Source: CAWEFA01 sp963851385
Lineage (GTDB): Bacteria; Bacteroidota; Bacteroidia; Bacteroidales; DTGW01
Direction of reading: 5' to 3'
Assembly: GCA_963851385.1 (NCBI GenBank)
Contig: CAWKPE010000001.1
Location: forward strand, 1-64,000
DNA length: 64,000 nucleotides
Shown: positions 18,007 to 27,119 of the stretch, one piece after another
How positions within the stretch are numbered: position 1 is the first letter of the stretch
How the letters are laid out: each line of letters opens with the position of its first letter
Notes under the pieces: model-generated
Told to the model about the DNA's origin: nothing
Databases searched by the model: none
The model's input: only the letters and a program-made list of their open reading frames with translations
Made by a program: the position numbers and the translations under genes

Positions 18007-19099
18007 TCTTGAGCTCAGCTAGTGCATCTTCACAATTAAAATTATATGGTTTGTATTTTATATTCTTACGGTCTATTGCTTTTAAATAATCGAAATCTTC
18101 CAATTTCTCAAAATCAACAGGTATAACTTTGGGATATGTGGCAACATTAATATAATCGTAAGTCCCTTCTATAAAACTTGAAAACCAAACATCAAGATTA
18201 CATGCTAAATATTCAAAAAGTTTATTTGAAGCACAAAACTTTACATTTAGCGAATAGTTTTTATAAAAAATTATACCTACATCATATTTTTCTAAGGTAA
18301 ACGGAATATTATTGTAATTTAATTTTCCTATATATTTTATATAACTACATTTTGATTTCTTTAAAAAATCAAATACATCATTCATAATGTTACTTGAATA
18401 AATATCTAATAAAAATTTCCCTTCTTGCTTATTAATCCATAAAAATAATTCTTCAACATACATACTTATCATAGATAATGCGCCAATATATACCAATTTT
18501 ATGGGATACGCTATTTCATTATTAAGTCTTTTAATTTTAGTGTACCAGTCCTTTGGAGGATAATTTGGCAATACTTTTAAAATTGAATCATTTACATAGG
18601 GATGTTCTTTATTAAACAAAGCAAGCCTGTATTTATTTGTATGAGAAATCCAGTCAGCTTTTTTATATAAAAAAAATTCCCTATTATGATAAAATAAATT
18701 TAATTTCATCCCTTTTCGATAATAAGCAATATCAAAATATTCGTGGTAATGAATATAGACGGGTATTTTTTTAAACAAATATTTTTTGATAATATAACAA
18801 GGGAATGAAGAATCTGTCTCAAAATACAACAATTTACCGGGTTTAGACTTAATAATATAAATAACTGATAATAAATTAAAATATAAATATTTTATAAATC
18901 TAGTAATTTTGCCATCAGATTTCCTTATTACAATGAATCTTAAAATTTGCGATTTACTGCTTTTGAATTCATTAAGATTCCTGGAATTACCTGTAGTAAT
19001 TACCTTTAAATTAAATTCATTTTCAATATATTTTACCAGATTTTGAATGGGAGGGTAATACTCTAATGGTTGAAAATGTATAATTATAATTTTTATCAT
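17990..19099 (-). CDS. Divergent GT-B glycosyltransferase
   Basis: A 369-residue protein with a weak GT-B pattern. The N-terminal half has KIIIIHFQPLEYYPPIQNLV and YIHYHEYFDIAYYRKG. The C-terminal half has KLVYIGALSMISMYVEELFL and the ASNKLFEYLACNLDVWF block that replaces the standard E-x7-E region. Its codon use is more AT-rich than its neighbours. Position inside a run of glycosyltransferases supports the assignment. Sugar specificity is unknown. Confidence 0.75.
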   Translation of the reverse strand: MIKIIIIHFQPLEYYPPIQNLVKYIENEFNLKVITTGNSRNLNEFKSSKSQILRFIVIRKSDGKITRFIKYLYFNLLSVIYIIKSKPGKLLYFETDSSFPCYIIKKYLFKKIPVYIHYHEYFDIAYYRKGMKLNLFYHNREFFLYKKADWISHTNKYRLALFNKEHPYVNDSILKVLPNYPPKDWYTKIKRLNNEIAYPIKLVYIGALSMISMYVEELFLWINKQEGKFLLDIYSSNIMNDVFDFLKKSKCSYIKYIGKLNYNNIPFTLEKYDVGIIFYKNYSLNVKFCASNKLFEYLACNLDVWFSSFIEGTYDYINVATYPKVIPVDFEKLEDFDYLKAIDRKNIKYKPYNFNCEDALAELKNGLNR

Positions 19100-19106
19100 T
19101 TAAAAT

Positions 19107-19757
19107 TTAATCAGGGAATCTTTCACTTACACGAATAGCAGGGTTTCCAGATGCTATGGAATTATTTTCAATATTTCGATATACCACTGAATGTGCCGTA
19201 ACAAAGGTATCTGAACCAATTGTATTTCCAATAACGCTTACATTTAGTCCTAACCAGACATTCGAATTAATTTTAACAGGTGAAATTATGTAATCATTAT
19301 CCTGTTCCATCATTGTGCCGTGTTTACTTTTCATCGGATCGTTGGATAGTGAATATATTTTACAACCGGCAGAAGAAGTAAAGTTGGTCTCAATTTCAAC
19401 ACCTCCGTGACCCTGAATAATGGTCCCTATTCCAATATGAGAATAATTTCCGATATGAATTTCACCTGATTTTTTTGAAAAAAAGGAGTTCTCAATTTGT
19501 TTGGTGTTTTTCAAATTCTTTGCAAGGCCAGCAATAAATATAACTGATTTATCAATCCAGATATGATCTCCGAGATAAATTGCCCCTGGATTAAGAAAAA
19601 AAACACCTTCGTCAATATTAATTTCTTTTCCGCAGCTTCCTAAACGGAATTTATAATAAAAATATCTCACCTTCCGGCCAAAACTACCTGATATATTTCT
19701 TATGAGCTGTTCGAAAATGTTATTAAAAAACTGAACCATATTAAATATCTTTTTCAC
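19107..19757 (-). CDS. Hexapeptide-repeat O-acyltransferase
   Basis: A 216-residue left-handed beta-helix acyltransferase (WbbJ-like) that would O-acetylate the polymer. Repeats run from about residue 55 (IYLGDHIWIDKSVIFI) through IHIGNYSHIGIGTIIQGHGG to VWLGLNVSVIGNTIGSDTFV, ending with the ASGNPAIRVSERF cap. The frame opens at a GTG at 19757, while an ATG at 19739 (MVQFFNN) is a good alternative. It lies 7 bp before the glycosyltransferase gene downstream. Confidence 0.87.
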   Translation of the reverse strand: MKKIFNMVQFFNNIFEQLIRNISGSFGRKVRYFYYKFRLGSCGKEINIDEGVFFLNPGAIYLGDHIWIDKSVIFIAGLAKNLKNTKQIENSFFSKKSGEIHIGNYSHIGIGTIIQGHGGVEIETNFTSSAGCKIYSLSNDPMKSKHGTMMEQDNDYIISPVKINSNVWLGLNVSVIGNTIGSDTFVTAHSVVYRNIENNSIASGNPAIRVSERFPD

Positions 19758-20111
19758 TTAGAGGCTGTTTTGACATTTGTAAAATATTTGTTTTCATAAA
19801 ACCCCAACCCCTTAAAAAGGGGCTATAACTTTGCAGTGAAGAAGTTAGCCCTCCTTGTTAAGGAGGGTTGGGAGGTTAAAAAATACAATACTTAAATTTC
19901 AGATAATCTAATAGTTACAACTAAATATAAAATTCCAAAATAACCTCTTAGGCATTTATGTAATAAATAATTTCTTTGCGCACCTTCGCGATATACTTTG
20001 AGTTCCTCTGTGGTTTATTTTAAAATATTTACCACAAAGGACACCAAGGCAAACACAAAGTTAAACCTAAGTATATTGAGAATTGCTTTTTTAATATAAG
20101 CGCATTGTTTA
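19758..20111. repeat. Intergenic spacer with a two-hairpin repeat
   Basis: Perfect hairpins CCCCTT/AAGGGG (19808-19813, 19817-19822) and CCCTCCTT/AAGGAGGG (19849-19856, 19860-19867) form one palindromic element related to that at 13489. A TTTACCACAAAGG...CACAAAG motif at about 20025-20060 resembles one near 12285. No gene is visible in the 354 bp. Confidence 0.65.
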
Positions 20112-21218
20112 TTAATAGCCAAATTCAATATTTTTTTTCACAATTTCACATATAAATCTGATATCATCTTCAGTCAAATCATAAAAGGTTGGTAAATTAA
20201 TTCCTTTTTGGTAAAATTTATAAGTAACAGGAGTATCTGCTTTTTGAAACATCGGCATATCCGACACAGGATAAAAATAGGGCCTTGAATCTACTCCTTC
20301 TTGCTTAAGCGCTTTCATAAATGTTTCGCGCTTTTGTTCATCGAATTTTTCAGTTTCCAAGCATACAAGCCAATATACAGGATTCGCCCAGTTGTATGAA
20401 CGATTCAGACTAATTCCTTCAATACCTTTTAGAAATTTTGCATATAAATCAAAAATCTGTTTACGTTTTGATATTAATTCGTCAATTCTTTCCAATTGTG
20501 CACATCCCAGTGCAGCCTGGAGATTTGTCATTCGATAATTGAACCCCATTTCGGTGTGCCAGTATCTCTTATTTTTATCCATTGCATGGTCACGCAACAA
20601 TCTGCATCTCTCATTAAACTCAGAATCATTTGTAGTAATTATTCCGCCTTCACCGGAAGTAATAATTTTATTGCCATAAAAACTAAAAGTACCGCAAAAC
20701 CCCATATTGCCAACTCTCCTGCCATCAATTTCAGCACCGTGAGCTTCTGCTGCATCTTCAATAACATATAAATTTTTCTCCCTGGCAATTGCACTGATCA
20801 ATTTCATATCGGCCGGGTGTCCATATAAATGAACAGGTATAATGGCTTTCGTCTTACCTGTAATTTTTCTTTTTATATCTTCAGGATCTATACATAGGTT
20901 TAATGGATCGATATCAGCAAAAACCGGAACAGCGCCGGTATATAGGACTGCATTAGCTGTGGCAATAAAAGTTAAATCAGGAATTATCACTTCATCACCC
21001 TGTCCAATGTTTATTGCTTCCAATGCCAAATGAATAGCTACCGTTCCATTAGACACAGCAATTGCATGTTTAACACCGCAATACTTTGCAAACTCTTCTT
21101 CAAATTGGTCTATGTATTTTCCAATGGATGAAACCCATCCGGAACTTATGGCATCATTAACAAATGCTATTTCCTTTTTTGTAATTGAAGGTTGTGATAT
21201 AGGAATAAATTTTTTCAA
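20112..21218 (-). CDS. per: GDP-perosamine synthase-like DegT/DnrJ aminotransferase
   Basis: A PLP-dependent sugar aminotransferase of 368 aa. It closely follows the pattern of Vibrio cholerae RfbE/Per: ISSGWVSSIGKYIDQFE at the N-terminus, the PLP lysine K184 in FYGNKIITSGEGG, the KRYWHTEMGFNYRMTNLQAA block, and SRPYFYPVSDMPMF near the C-terminus. It would convert GDP-4-keto-6-deoxymannose, made by the gmd product at 41264-42313, into GDP-perosamine. Its TTG start overlaps the methyltransferase stop as TTGA, which indicates translational coupling. A related 4-aminosugar product is the main alternative. Confidence 0.85.
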   Translation of the reverse strand: MKKFIPISQPSITKKEIAFVNDAISSGWVSSIGKYIDQFEEEFAKYCGVKHAIAVSNGTVAIHLALEAINIGQGDEVIIPDLTFIATANAVLYTGAVPVFADIDPLNLCIDPEDIKRKITGKTKAIIPVHLYGHPADMKLISAIAREKNLYVIEDAAEAHGAEIDGRRVGNMGFCGTFSFYGNKIITSGEGGIITTNDSEFNERCRLLRDHAMDKNKRYWHTEMGFNYRMTNLQAALGCAQLERIDELISKRKQIFDLYAKFLKGIEGISLNRSYNWANPVYWLVCLETEKFDEQKRETFMKALKQEGVDSRPYFYPVSDMPMFQKADTPVTYKFYQKGINLPTFYDLTEDDIRFICEIVKKNIEFGY

Positions 21219-21955
21219 TTTCTGTTTTTTTTCTCTTCTTTAATTGCTATGAAAAAAGATTGAAGGCCAAACCATTTAAAAATCAAATGCGGTTTTATCG
21301 ATGTAAAATGAATCACCTTCCTCTTTCCCGGAAATGGTGTAGAATAAACTTCGCTATCAAAAAATATTAATTTAAAACCTATTTTCTTTAACCAAAAAAT
21401 AGTCTTTGGAATAATGACAAATTTATTTATTGGTTGCCCGATTTCAGTCCATTTTCTTCCAGTTAAACGCAAGTAGAAACGATATAATCCATAAAAATTC
21501 ATATAATTGGGAGTGGTTAACATTAAAATCCCTGAGTTTTTACAGACTCTATAAAGTTCTTTTATTGCAATTTTTGGATTAGGTACATGTTCAATAGTTT
21601 CACAGCTAATTACAATATCAAAATAATTATTTGGAAAATTAATAGACTGAATATCCTGCCTTGACCAATTAATTTTATTTAAACCTTTTAGAACAGAATG
21701 TTTTTGAGCAATATCTAACGCCGATTGTGAAAAATCCCCTGCAACAAGTTCTGCAAAAGTTTGTCCTGAATATTCTGCAATCCAGCATGATAAACCACCT
21801 CTTCCACATCCTATTTCAAGGATTTTTTTATTATTAATTTCAAATTTTTCAATTAAAAACTTTTTTACAAAATTATGCCACGGCGTATTAGCATTTTCAT
21901 CAAATTCTTGTCCTTTATGCCATATATCGAAAAGTTTATTGTTATGGTTTATCAT
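21215..21955 (-). CDS. Class I SAM-dependent methyltransferase
   Basis: A 246-residue UbiG/Methyltransf_11-like enzyme. Motif I is ILEIGCGRGG at about 41-50. The VAGDFSQSALDIA acidic loop, the FDIVISCETIEHVPNP motif and the GILMLTTPN strand are in the usual order. In this setting it probably methylates a sugar hydroxyl or amino group of the repeat unit, or a lipid-linked terminus. It is coupled to the Per-like aminotransferase by a 4-bp overlap. The target is unknown. Confidence 0.87.
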   Translation of the reverse strand: MINHNNKLFDIWHKGQEFDENANTPWHNFVKKFLIEKFEINNKKILEIGCGRGGLSCWIAEYSGQTFAELVAGDFSQSALDIAQKHSVLKGLNKINWSRQDIQSINFPNNYFDIVISCETIEHVPNPKIAIKELYRVCKNSGILMLTTPNYMNFYGLYRFYLRLTGRKWTEIGQPINKFVIIPKTIFWLKKIGFKLIFFDSEVYSTPFPGKRKVIHFTSIKPHLIFKWFGLQSFFIAIKEEKKNRN

Positions 21956-21974
21956 TTAAATTATTGAAGTTTCA

Positions 21975-23081
21975 TTATGTTAACAATGAAGTAAGTTCTG
22001 AAAAAGTATATTTAATATCATAATAATTTAAAAATCTGTTATATAATTTTTCTTTGAGTTGATATTTATTATTTGTACCCAGGATTAAGATTTCTTCTAT
22101 TTTTATTGATAAATCCAGTTCGTCATTACTTTTGAAAACCAAAACACTTAAATTATCAGAAAGAATTTCAGGAATTCCTCCGACATTACTTCCAATCACT
22201 AATTTTCCGAGCAACATCGATTCAAGAATTATTAATGGTTGGGAATCTGCCAAAGTAGATGGGACAACTACTAAATTACTCTTTTTAATTATTTCCTTTA
22301 AATCATTAATATATCCAAGTAATTCAACGTTATTGTTTAAATTGTTATTATTTATAAAGGAAATAAGGTAATTATGATAATTACTATCTTGTTGATCATT
22401 AAACAAATTTAACTTTCCACATATTAATAATTTCACATTAATCCCTTTAGAAATTAACAACTTAATGCTTTTTAGTAAAATATGAAGCCCTTTACCTTCA
22501 TATATTCTTCCAGCAAAAAGTAATAAAGGTATTTCATTATTCTCATCAATTAACTCAACAGATCCTTTATATGGCCAAATACCATCAGGAATAATTAGGT
22601 TCTCTTTAATTAAACCATTTGTTATCCAATATTGCCTAACTGATTCATTAATTGCCGCATATTTGTCAATTGCCTTCATGCCCCACTTAGCCTGAAAACC
22701 TATATTGTTTTTGCTATATGTTGTTTTGAAGAAAACAATAAACTTAACTTTTACAAATATTTTGACAATTCTAATTATAGGAAAACAATGAATTACATGA
22801 GTAAAAACGATACCTATATTATTTTTCTTTATTATTCTTATTAACTTAAATATATTTGCTATAAAACTTATAATGCTTTGAGCTTTAACAGGCAATGTAT
22901 TTACTTTATTTATAGAGGAGTAAATCTGATTAAATTCACTATTTAAATAATTGCCCGGACGAGAATATACTAAATGAACACTAAATCCCATTGAATTCCA
23001 ATATTCACAATGCCATCGCATTGAACGTTCGGCGCCACCATATTCAGAAGAGGCAATATCTTCAATGATCAATATATTCAT
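21975..23081 (-). CDS. GT4-type glycosyltransferase
   Basis: A GT-B glycosyltransferase of 368 aa from the ATG at 23081. Key blocks are SSEYGGAERSMRWHCEYW at the N-terminus, LLFAGRIYEGKGLHILL opening the donor half, and DSQPLIILESMLLGKLVIGS with the E-x7-E-type motif weakened at its first position (QPLIILE). It overlaps the stop of the upstream glycosyltransferase by 20 bp. An upstream in-frame start at 23108 lengthens the overlap and is less likely. Confidence 0.9.
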   Translation of the reverse strand: MNILIIEDIASSEYGGAERSMRWHCEYWNSMGFSVHLVYSRPGNYLNSEFNQIYSSINKVNTLPVKAQSIISFIANIFKLIRIIKKNNIGIVFTHVIHCFPIIRIVKIFVKVKFIVFFKTTYSKNNIGFQAKWGMKAIDKYAAINESVRQYWITNGLIKENLIIPDGIWPYKGSVELIDENNEIPLLLFAGRIYEGKGLHILLKSIKLLISKGINVKLLICGKLNLFNDQQDSNYHNYLISFINNNNLNNNVELLGYINDLKEIIKKSNLVVVPSTLADSQPLIILESMLLGKLVIGSNVGGIPEILSDNLSVLVFKSNDELDLSIKIEEILILGTNNKYQLKEKLYNRFLNYYDIKYTFSELTSLLT

Positions 23082-24186
23082 TAATAAATGAGTGTATTTT
23101 CTTTCCAATAGAATGCCAGCTCAAATTTTCAATAGTAAAATCCCTTACCTGTTTTCTCATATTTTGATAAATGATTTTATTTTCAATCAAACTAATTATT
23201 TTATTATAAAAATCCTCAGAAGTAAAGGGAATATCTATAATTAATCCAGTTTGATTTTTTATAATTAATTCGGGTATGCCAAAACTTTTAGGAGCAATAG
23301 AAGGACAACCATAATAACCTGCTTCAATTATCACTGCCCCCATGGTGTCTTTGGTGGTTGGATGAACTAATAGAAAAGCTTTTTTAAGAATTTTTATAAA
23401 TTTTTGTCTTTCTTCAGTTATGCTTTTTCTTAAATAACCTTCATAAGTCACACCAGGATGAGTTAAAACTTCAGATGGCGGTTTTTGTCCTAAAATTTGT
23501 AGCCTTGCATCTGGATATTTTTCATATATTTTTTTAAATGCATCAAAACAAATCTGGCCACCCTTACCTTTAAAATCTAAAGAAATAAATAAAAAAAAAA
23601 AAGTGTTTTCTTCATAAAAGTCTTGTTCAGGTATATCAATATTTCCTCCTACCCAAACAGTATGCATATTATTTTCAGAAATTCTATAATATTTTATTGT
23701 TTCTTCCTTTGCCCAATTGCTGCCAAAAAATATATGCTTCGCTTTTGATAACCATAAGGCTTCCTTTTCACAAATAAATTCTATATTTTTTTTATTAAAT
23801 TTTTTATTCTTCAAATAAATATTAAGATAAGTCGGAAAAGAAGCATCCATATATACGCCATAAGGTTGATTGAAATTACAATTAATCCATGGTGTTTGTC
23901 CATAAAAAAAATTATAATCTGATCCTGAAATTAATTGTTCTACTTCATTATTAATTTTGTTCAAACGATTTTTAGAAAAAAAATAAAAATTTCCTCCATC
24001 ACCAAAAACATCCAAGGTTTTTGCAATAAATTTTTCTCGTAATAAAACCGGAGGATTTACTGGACCTATAAATAATGTTTCAAAGAATAATTGTAATTGT
24101 TGAAATAAATTATAATTGATTCCTCCCCAACCTCCACTATTCAACGTTAAAGGTAGATTAGTTATATAGTTTATTTTTTTAATCAT
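23062..24186 (-). CDS. GT4-type glycosyltransferase
   Basis: A 374-residue GT-B enzyme. It has NSGGWGGINYNLFQQLQ at the N-terminus, FFLFISLDFKGKGGQICFDA opening the donor domain, and the HPTTKDTMGAVIIEAGYYG donor-site block. The DNA is particularly A/T-rich, with an eleven-base A run in the plus strand near 23590. It precedes the 21975 gene with overlap. Donor unknown. Confidence 0.9.
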   Translation of the reverse strand: MIKKINYITNLPLTLNSGGWGGINYNLFQQLQLFFETLFIGPVNPPVLLREKFIAKTLDVFGDGGNFYFFSKNRLNKINNEVEQLISGSDYNFFYGQTPWINCNFNQPYGVYMDASFPTYLNIYLKNKKFNKKNIEFICEKEALWLSKAKHIFFGSNWAKEETIKYYRISENNMHTVWVGGNIDIPEQDFYEENTFFFLFISLDFKGKGGQICFDAFKKIYEKYPDARLQILGQKPPSEVLTHPGVTYEGYLRKSITEERQKFIKILKKAFLLVHPTTKDTMGAVIIEAGYYGCPSIAPKSFGIPELIIKNQTGLIIDIPFTSEDFYNKIISLIENKIIYQNMRKQVRDFTIENLSWHSIGKKIHSFINEYIDH

Positions 24187-24337
24187 CTTTCATGATTTTG
24201 TAAGAAACCTACTAATCAAGCAAAATAAAAATCCTTTCAAGTAAATTCAAAGAATTGCAAATTCTGATTGTTCCCCCTCATTTATAAATAAAATTATTTT
24301 TACTTCTTGCTATTAAAATTAAGTAGTCCAACATTTA

Positions 24338-25309
24338 TCAATCTGTCAAACTAAAATTAAGTTTATATATTTCCCTAATCTTTAAAGCATTTTTAAACCC
24401 AATAAATTTTGCCAATATCTGAAAATTTTTACCCCCAATTGAAGGAGATTTAGTTATGTTTAGATTTTTTATTTCAATCCGGGCCTTTTCAAGTAGTGTA
24501 GGATATAAAGGATAAGTTTCATAGATAAACCTATAATAATTGCTAGATAACGCATTTCTTACATTATCACTATTATTTACAGCTAATATATTTTCTTTAT
24601 ATAATATAAAACTTAATAATAAAGAATTTGCTTTTTCATATGAAAACTTATTAAATTGCGAAATACTATTTTCGTTGTATGAACGATAATATGCTTTAGC
24701 ATCATTGCAATAATAGATGGATTTTGCATTTAACAATACCCTTGAAAAAAATTCCCCATCCTGATTTATTAATAAATTAACATTCCAGTTTCCAGCTTTT
24801 TCAACTAATTGCCGGGGAGTCAACCATGAAGAATTTGTAGTCATGCCTTTCCCATTCCATACATCTATTAACCATTCAAGTGGAATTAAATAATCTTTAT
24901 TGATTTTCAACCTGTTAAAATTAACCTCATTAACACTTTCCTTAAACCGACCCCAATTTCCAAAGACAATTATTTTATTACCATATTTTTCAAAATATAT
25001 TATTTGTTTTTCTATTTTATCTGGCTCCAACAAATCATCAGAATCAAGATATTGAATATAATCACCAGATGACAACTCGAAAGCTTTGTTGCGAGCAGCA
25101 CAAGCACCTTGATTTTTTTGAGAATAAACTTTAACAACAGTTGATTCAAAACGCTTGGCAATTTCGTAGCTCCCGTCTATCGAGCCATCATCGACAATTA
25201 TAATTTCTTTGTTTGACCAAGTTTGGGCTAAAGCTGATTGAATGGTTTCAGTTAAATATTTAACAGAATTAAATAAGGGAATAATAATGGAAACTTTAGG
25301 TTTATACAA
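24338..25309 (-). CDS. GT2-family glycosyltransferase
   Basis: A 323-residue GT-A enzyme. VSIIIPLFNSVKYL opens the nucleotide-binding fold, EIIIVDDGSIDGSYEIA supplies the first aspartates, and YLDSDD at about 92-97 is the DxD-type metal site. A helical tail of about 100 residues follows the catalytic domain. It lies 1 bp after the WecF-like gene. About 150 bp of featureless DNA separate it from the GT4 gene at 23062-24186. Confidence 0.92.
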   Translation of the reverse strand: MYKPKVSIIIPLFNSVKYLTETIQSALAQTWSNKEIIIVDDGSIDGSYEIAKRFESTVVKVYSQKNQGACAARNKAFELSSGDYIQYLDSDDLLEPDKIEKQIIYFEKYGNKIIVFGNWGRFKESVNEVNFNRLKINKDYLIPLEWLIDVWNGKGMTTNSSWLTPRQLVEKAGNWNVNLLINQDGEFFSRVLLNAKSIYYCNDAKAYYRSYNENSISQFNKFSYEKANSLLLSFILYKENILAVNNSDNVRNALSSNYYRFIYETYPLYPTLLEKARIEIKNLNITKSPSIGGKNFQILAKFIGFKNALKIREIYKLNFSLTD

Positions 25310-25310
25310 T

Positions 25311-26463
25311 TTAGCTAATCTTTATCAAATAATTGACTAACTTATCCGTTAAATCTATAATTACTTTATGGCTATAATATTCTTTTAATTTTTCACGATT
25401 CCATTTTGCCAATTCTTCATGTGTAATTTCAGTTTTATTTTCGAAATAGTTAATATTAAAAACTTTAAATTCTTTGTTCTTAAGAAACTGGTAAATAGGA
25501 TTTTTGGGTTGTAAATATACCTTTGCTCCCATCCATAATGAAATAATAATATTCCCCATTGCCTGTTGGCGTATATGGTTCATTAAAACAATACCACAAT
25601 TTTTCAAAACCTGATTATATTTTTCGAGAGGAATAAAATCAAATAATGGATAAAACCTGTCCCCAAATAACTTTTCACCTTCATTAGCAACCAGATTTGC
25701 ATACGTTTTATCGCCATAGGATAAAGGAACATAAATTTGAGTTTTAATATAATGTTTCTTTATCAGTTCAAAAGCATCCAAATGATTCCCTGAATAAGTA
25801 GCAGAATTGCCCACTAAAATATGGTCTTCGTTACAAATTTCATTTAATATTCCTTTCCCAAATTGTTCGATGGAACCATATTCGAAAAGGTATATAAACC
25901 ATTCTTTGGTTTAAGTACTTTTGTACCAAAAGGAATTCATCTTCAATTACCGTAGATACGCTTTTTATTCTTCTTACTGCCTTATTTAATTTGAAATATT
26001 CAGAAGGTCCTCCATAACGTACATAATTTAAAATATTCCATAACCCAGGAAAATTATTTGATAACTTTAAATAAAACTTGTCCTTTGGTTTGAAATTATT
26101 AATATAAATCCGATTTGTCGCAGGCAATAATAAATTTTTACGTAAAATTGGAATTCCATAAAAATCAAATCCCCATGATAACCAATGAAGATGCACATTT
26201 TCCGGAAAGTATTTTACCAGTTCCCATTTATAATCGTTAAAACTATGAAATATCACAGCCTTAAAACTTCTTTTTATGATTTCTGCATATTCCTTGCTTT
26301 TATATGGAAAAACATAAATTCTATCGCCTCTGTATTTAATAAAATGTAAATTTTCTAAAGATTTATGATTAATTAAATAAATATTCTTACCCGGAGAAAC
26401 CGTTTCGAATAATTCAATAGCTTGATCAATAAATTTATCGTCATCAGCAATATGAAGGATCAT
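25311..26463 (-). pseudogene. WecF-like TDP-4-acetamido-4,6-dideoxyhexose transferase, frameshifted
   Basis: The two halves read as one protein of about 384 aa of the glycosyltransferase 56 family. WecF transfers Fuc4NAc from its dTDP carrier to lipid II during common-antigen synthesis. The 5' part (MILHIADDDKFIDQAIELFE to MVYIPF) and the 3' part (EYGSIEQFGKGILNEI, then HILVGNSATYSGNHLDAFEL) join if one base is removed from the four-base A run at 25885-25888. As given, the first frame ends after FHRTIWERNIK. It is either a recent null mutation or a one-base assembly error. The neighbouring VioA-like aminotransferase would supply its type of donor. Confidence 0.8.
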
Positions 26464-26547
26464 ACTATAAAATAAAACTTATTAAACTTTCGATTGCCTA
26501 TGAAATATATTATAATTCATGCTGAAAAAAGCATTCAAAAACTTTCA

Positions 26548-27114
26548 TTATTTTTCACTACAGTGTTGTTTATAATGTTTTAACATATCTTTTTTCCGAG
26601 GTTTTATCAGTTTTAAAGGATTCCCTGCAAAAATGTTCCATTCATCTAAACTTTTTCTAACCAGGCTCATAGCGCCAATCGCTACTCCTTCGTGGATAGT
26701 TACGTTAGGAAGGACAACAGTACCCGCACCTATTTGAACAAAGCTTTTGATTGTTACTTTACCACCTGTTACATTAGTATGTTCAGAAGGTACCATAGGG
26801 CCTATCAGATAATCACCACTAAAATCATCGGTAACGCTTAATACAATGCAATGTGGTGAAAGACCCGTGTAATCTTCGAGCTGAATGCCACATTTGCCAT
26901 ACATAGCAGTATATGCAGAAATGTGAACATAATTACCTATCTTTATCGTACCGGAAAAGATACAAAAATCGTCGATCCTGACATGATTTCCGAATTCCAT
27001 ATTTTCTGGGCCGTAGAATCGGGCATAACGGCTAACCAATACATTATTACCAATTTTTTTAAATCCAATCTGATTTAGTTCCTCAGAATTGAAAAACGAT
27101 GTTTGTAGTCCCAT
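26548..27114 (-). CDS. Hexapeptide-repeat acyltransferase, likely amino-sugar N-acyltransferase
   Basis: A 188-residue left-handed beta-helix acyltransferase. Repeats extend from about residue 20 (IGNNVLVSRYARF) through FGNHVRIDDFCIFSG and KIGNYVHISAYTAMYG to VQIGAGTVVLPNVTIHEGVA, with the typical IFAGNPLKLIKPR cap. It follows the VioA-like aminotransferase by 5 bp, so it probably acylates the 4-amino group of that enzyme's product, as VioB does. O-acylation of another sugar is possible. Confidence 0.85.
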   Translation of the reverse strand: MGLQTSFFNSEELNQIGFKKIGNNVLVSRYARFYGPENMEFGNHVRIDDFCIFSGTIKIGNYVHISAYTAMYGKCGIQLEDYTGLSPHCIVLSVTDDFSGDYLIGPMVPSEHTNVTGGKVTIKSFVQIGAGTVVLPNVTIHEGVAIGAMSLVRKSLDEWNIFAGNPLKLIKPRKKDMLKHYKQHCSEK

Positions 27115-27119
27115 AATCT

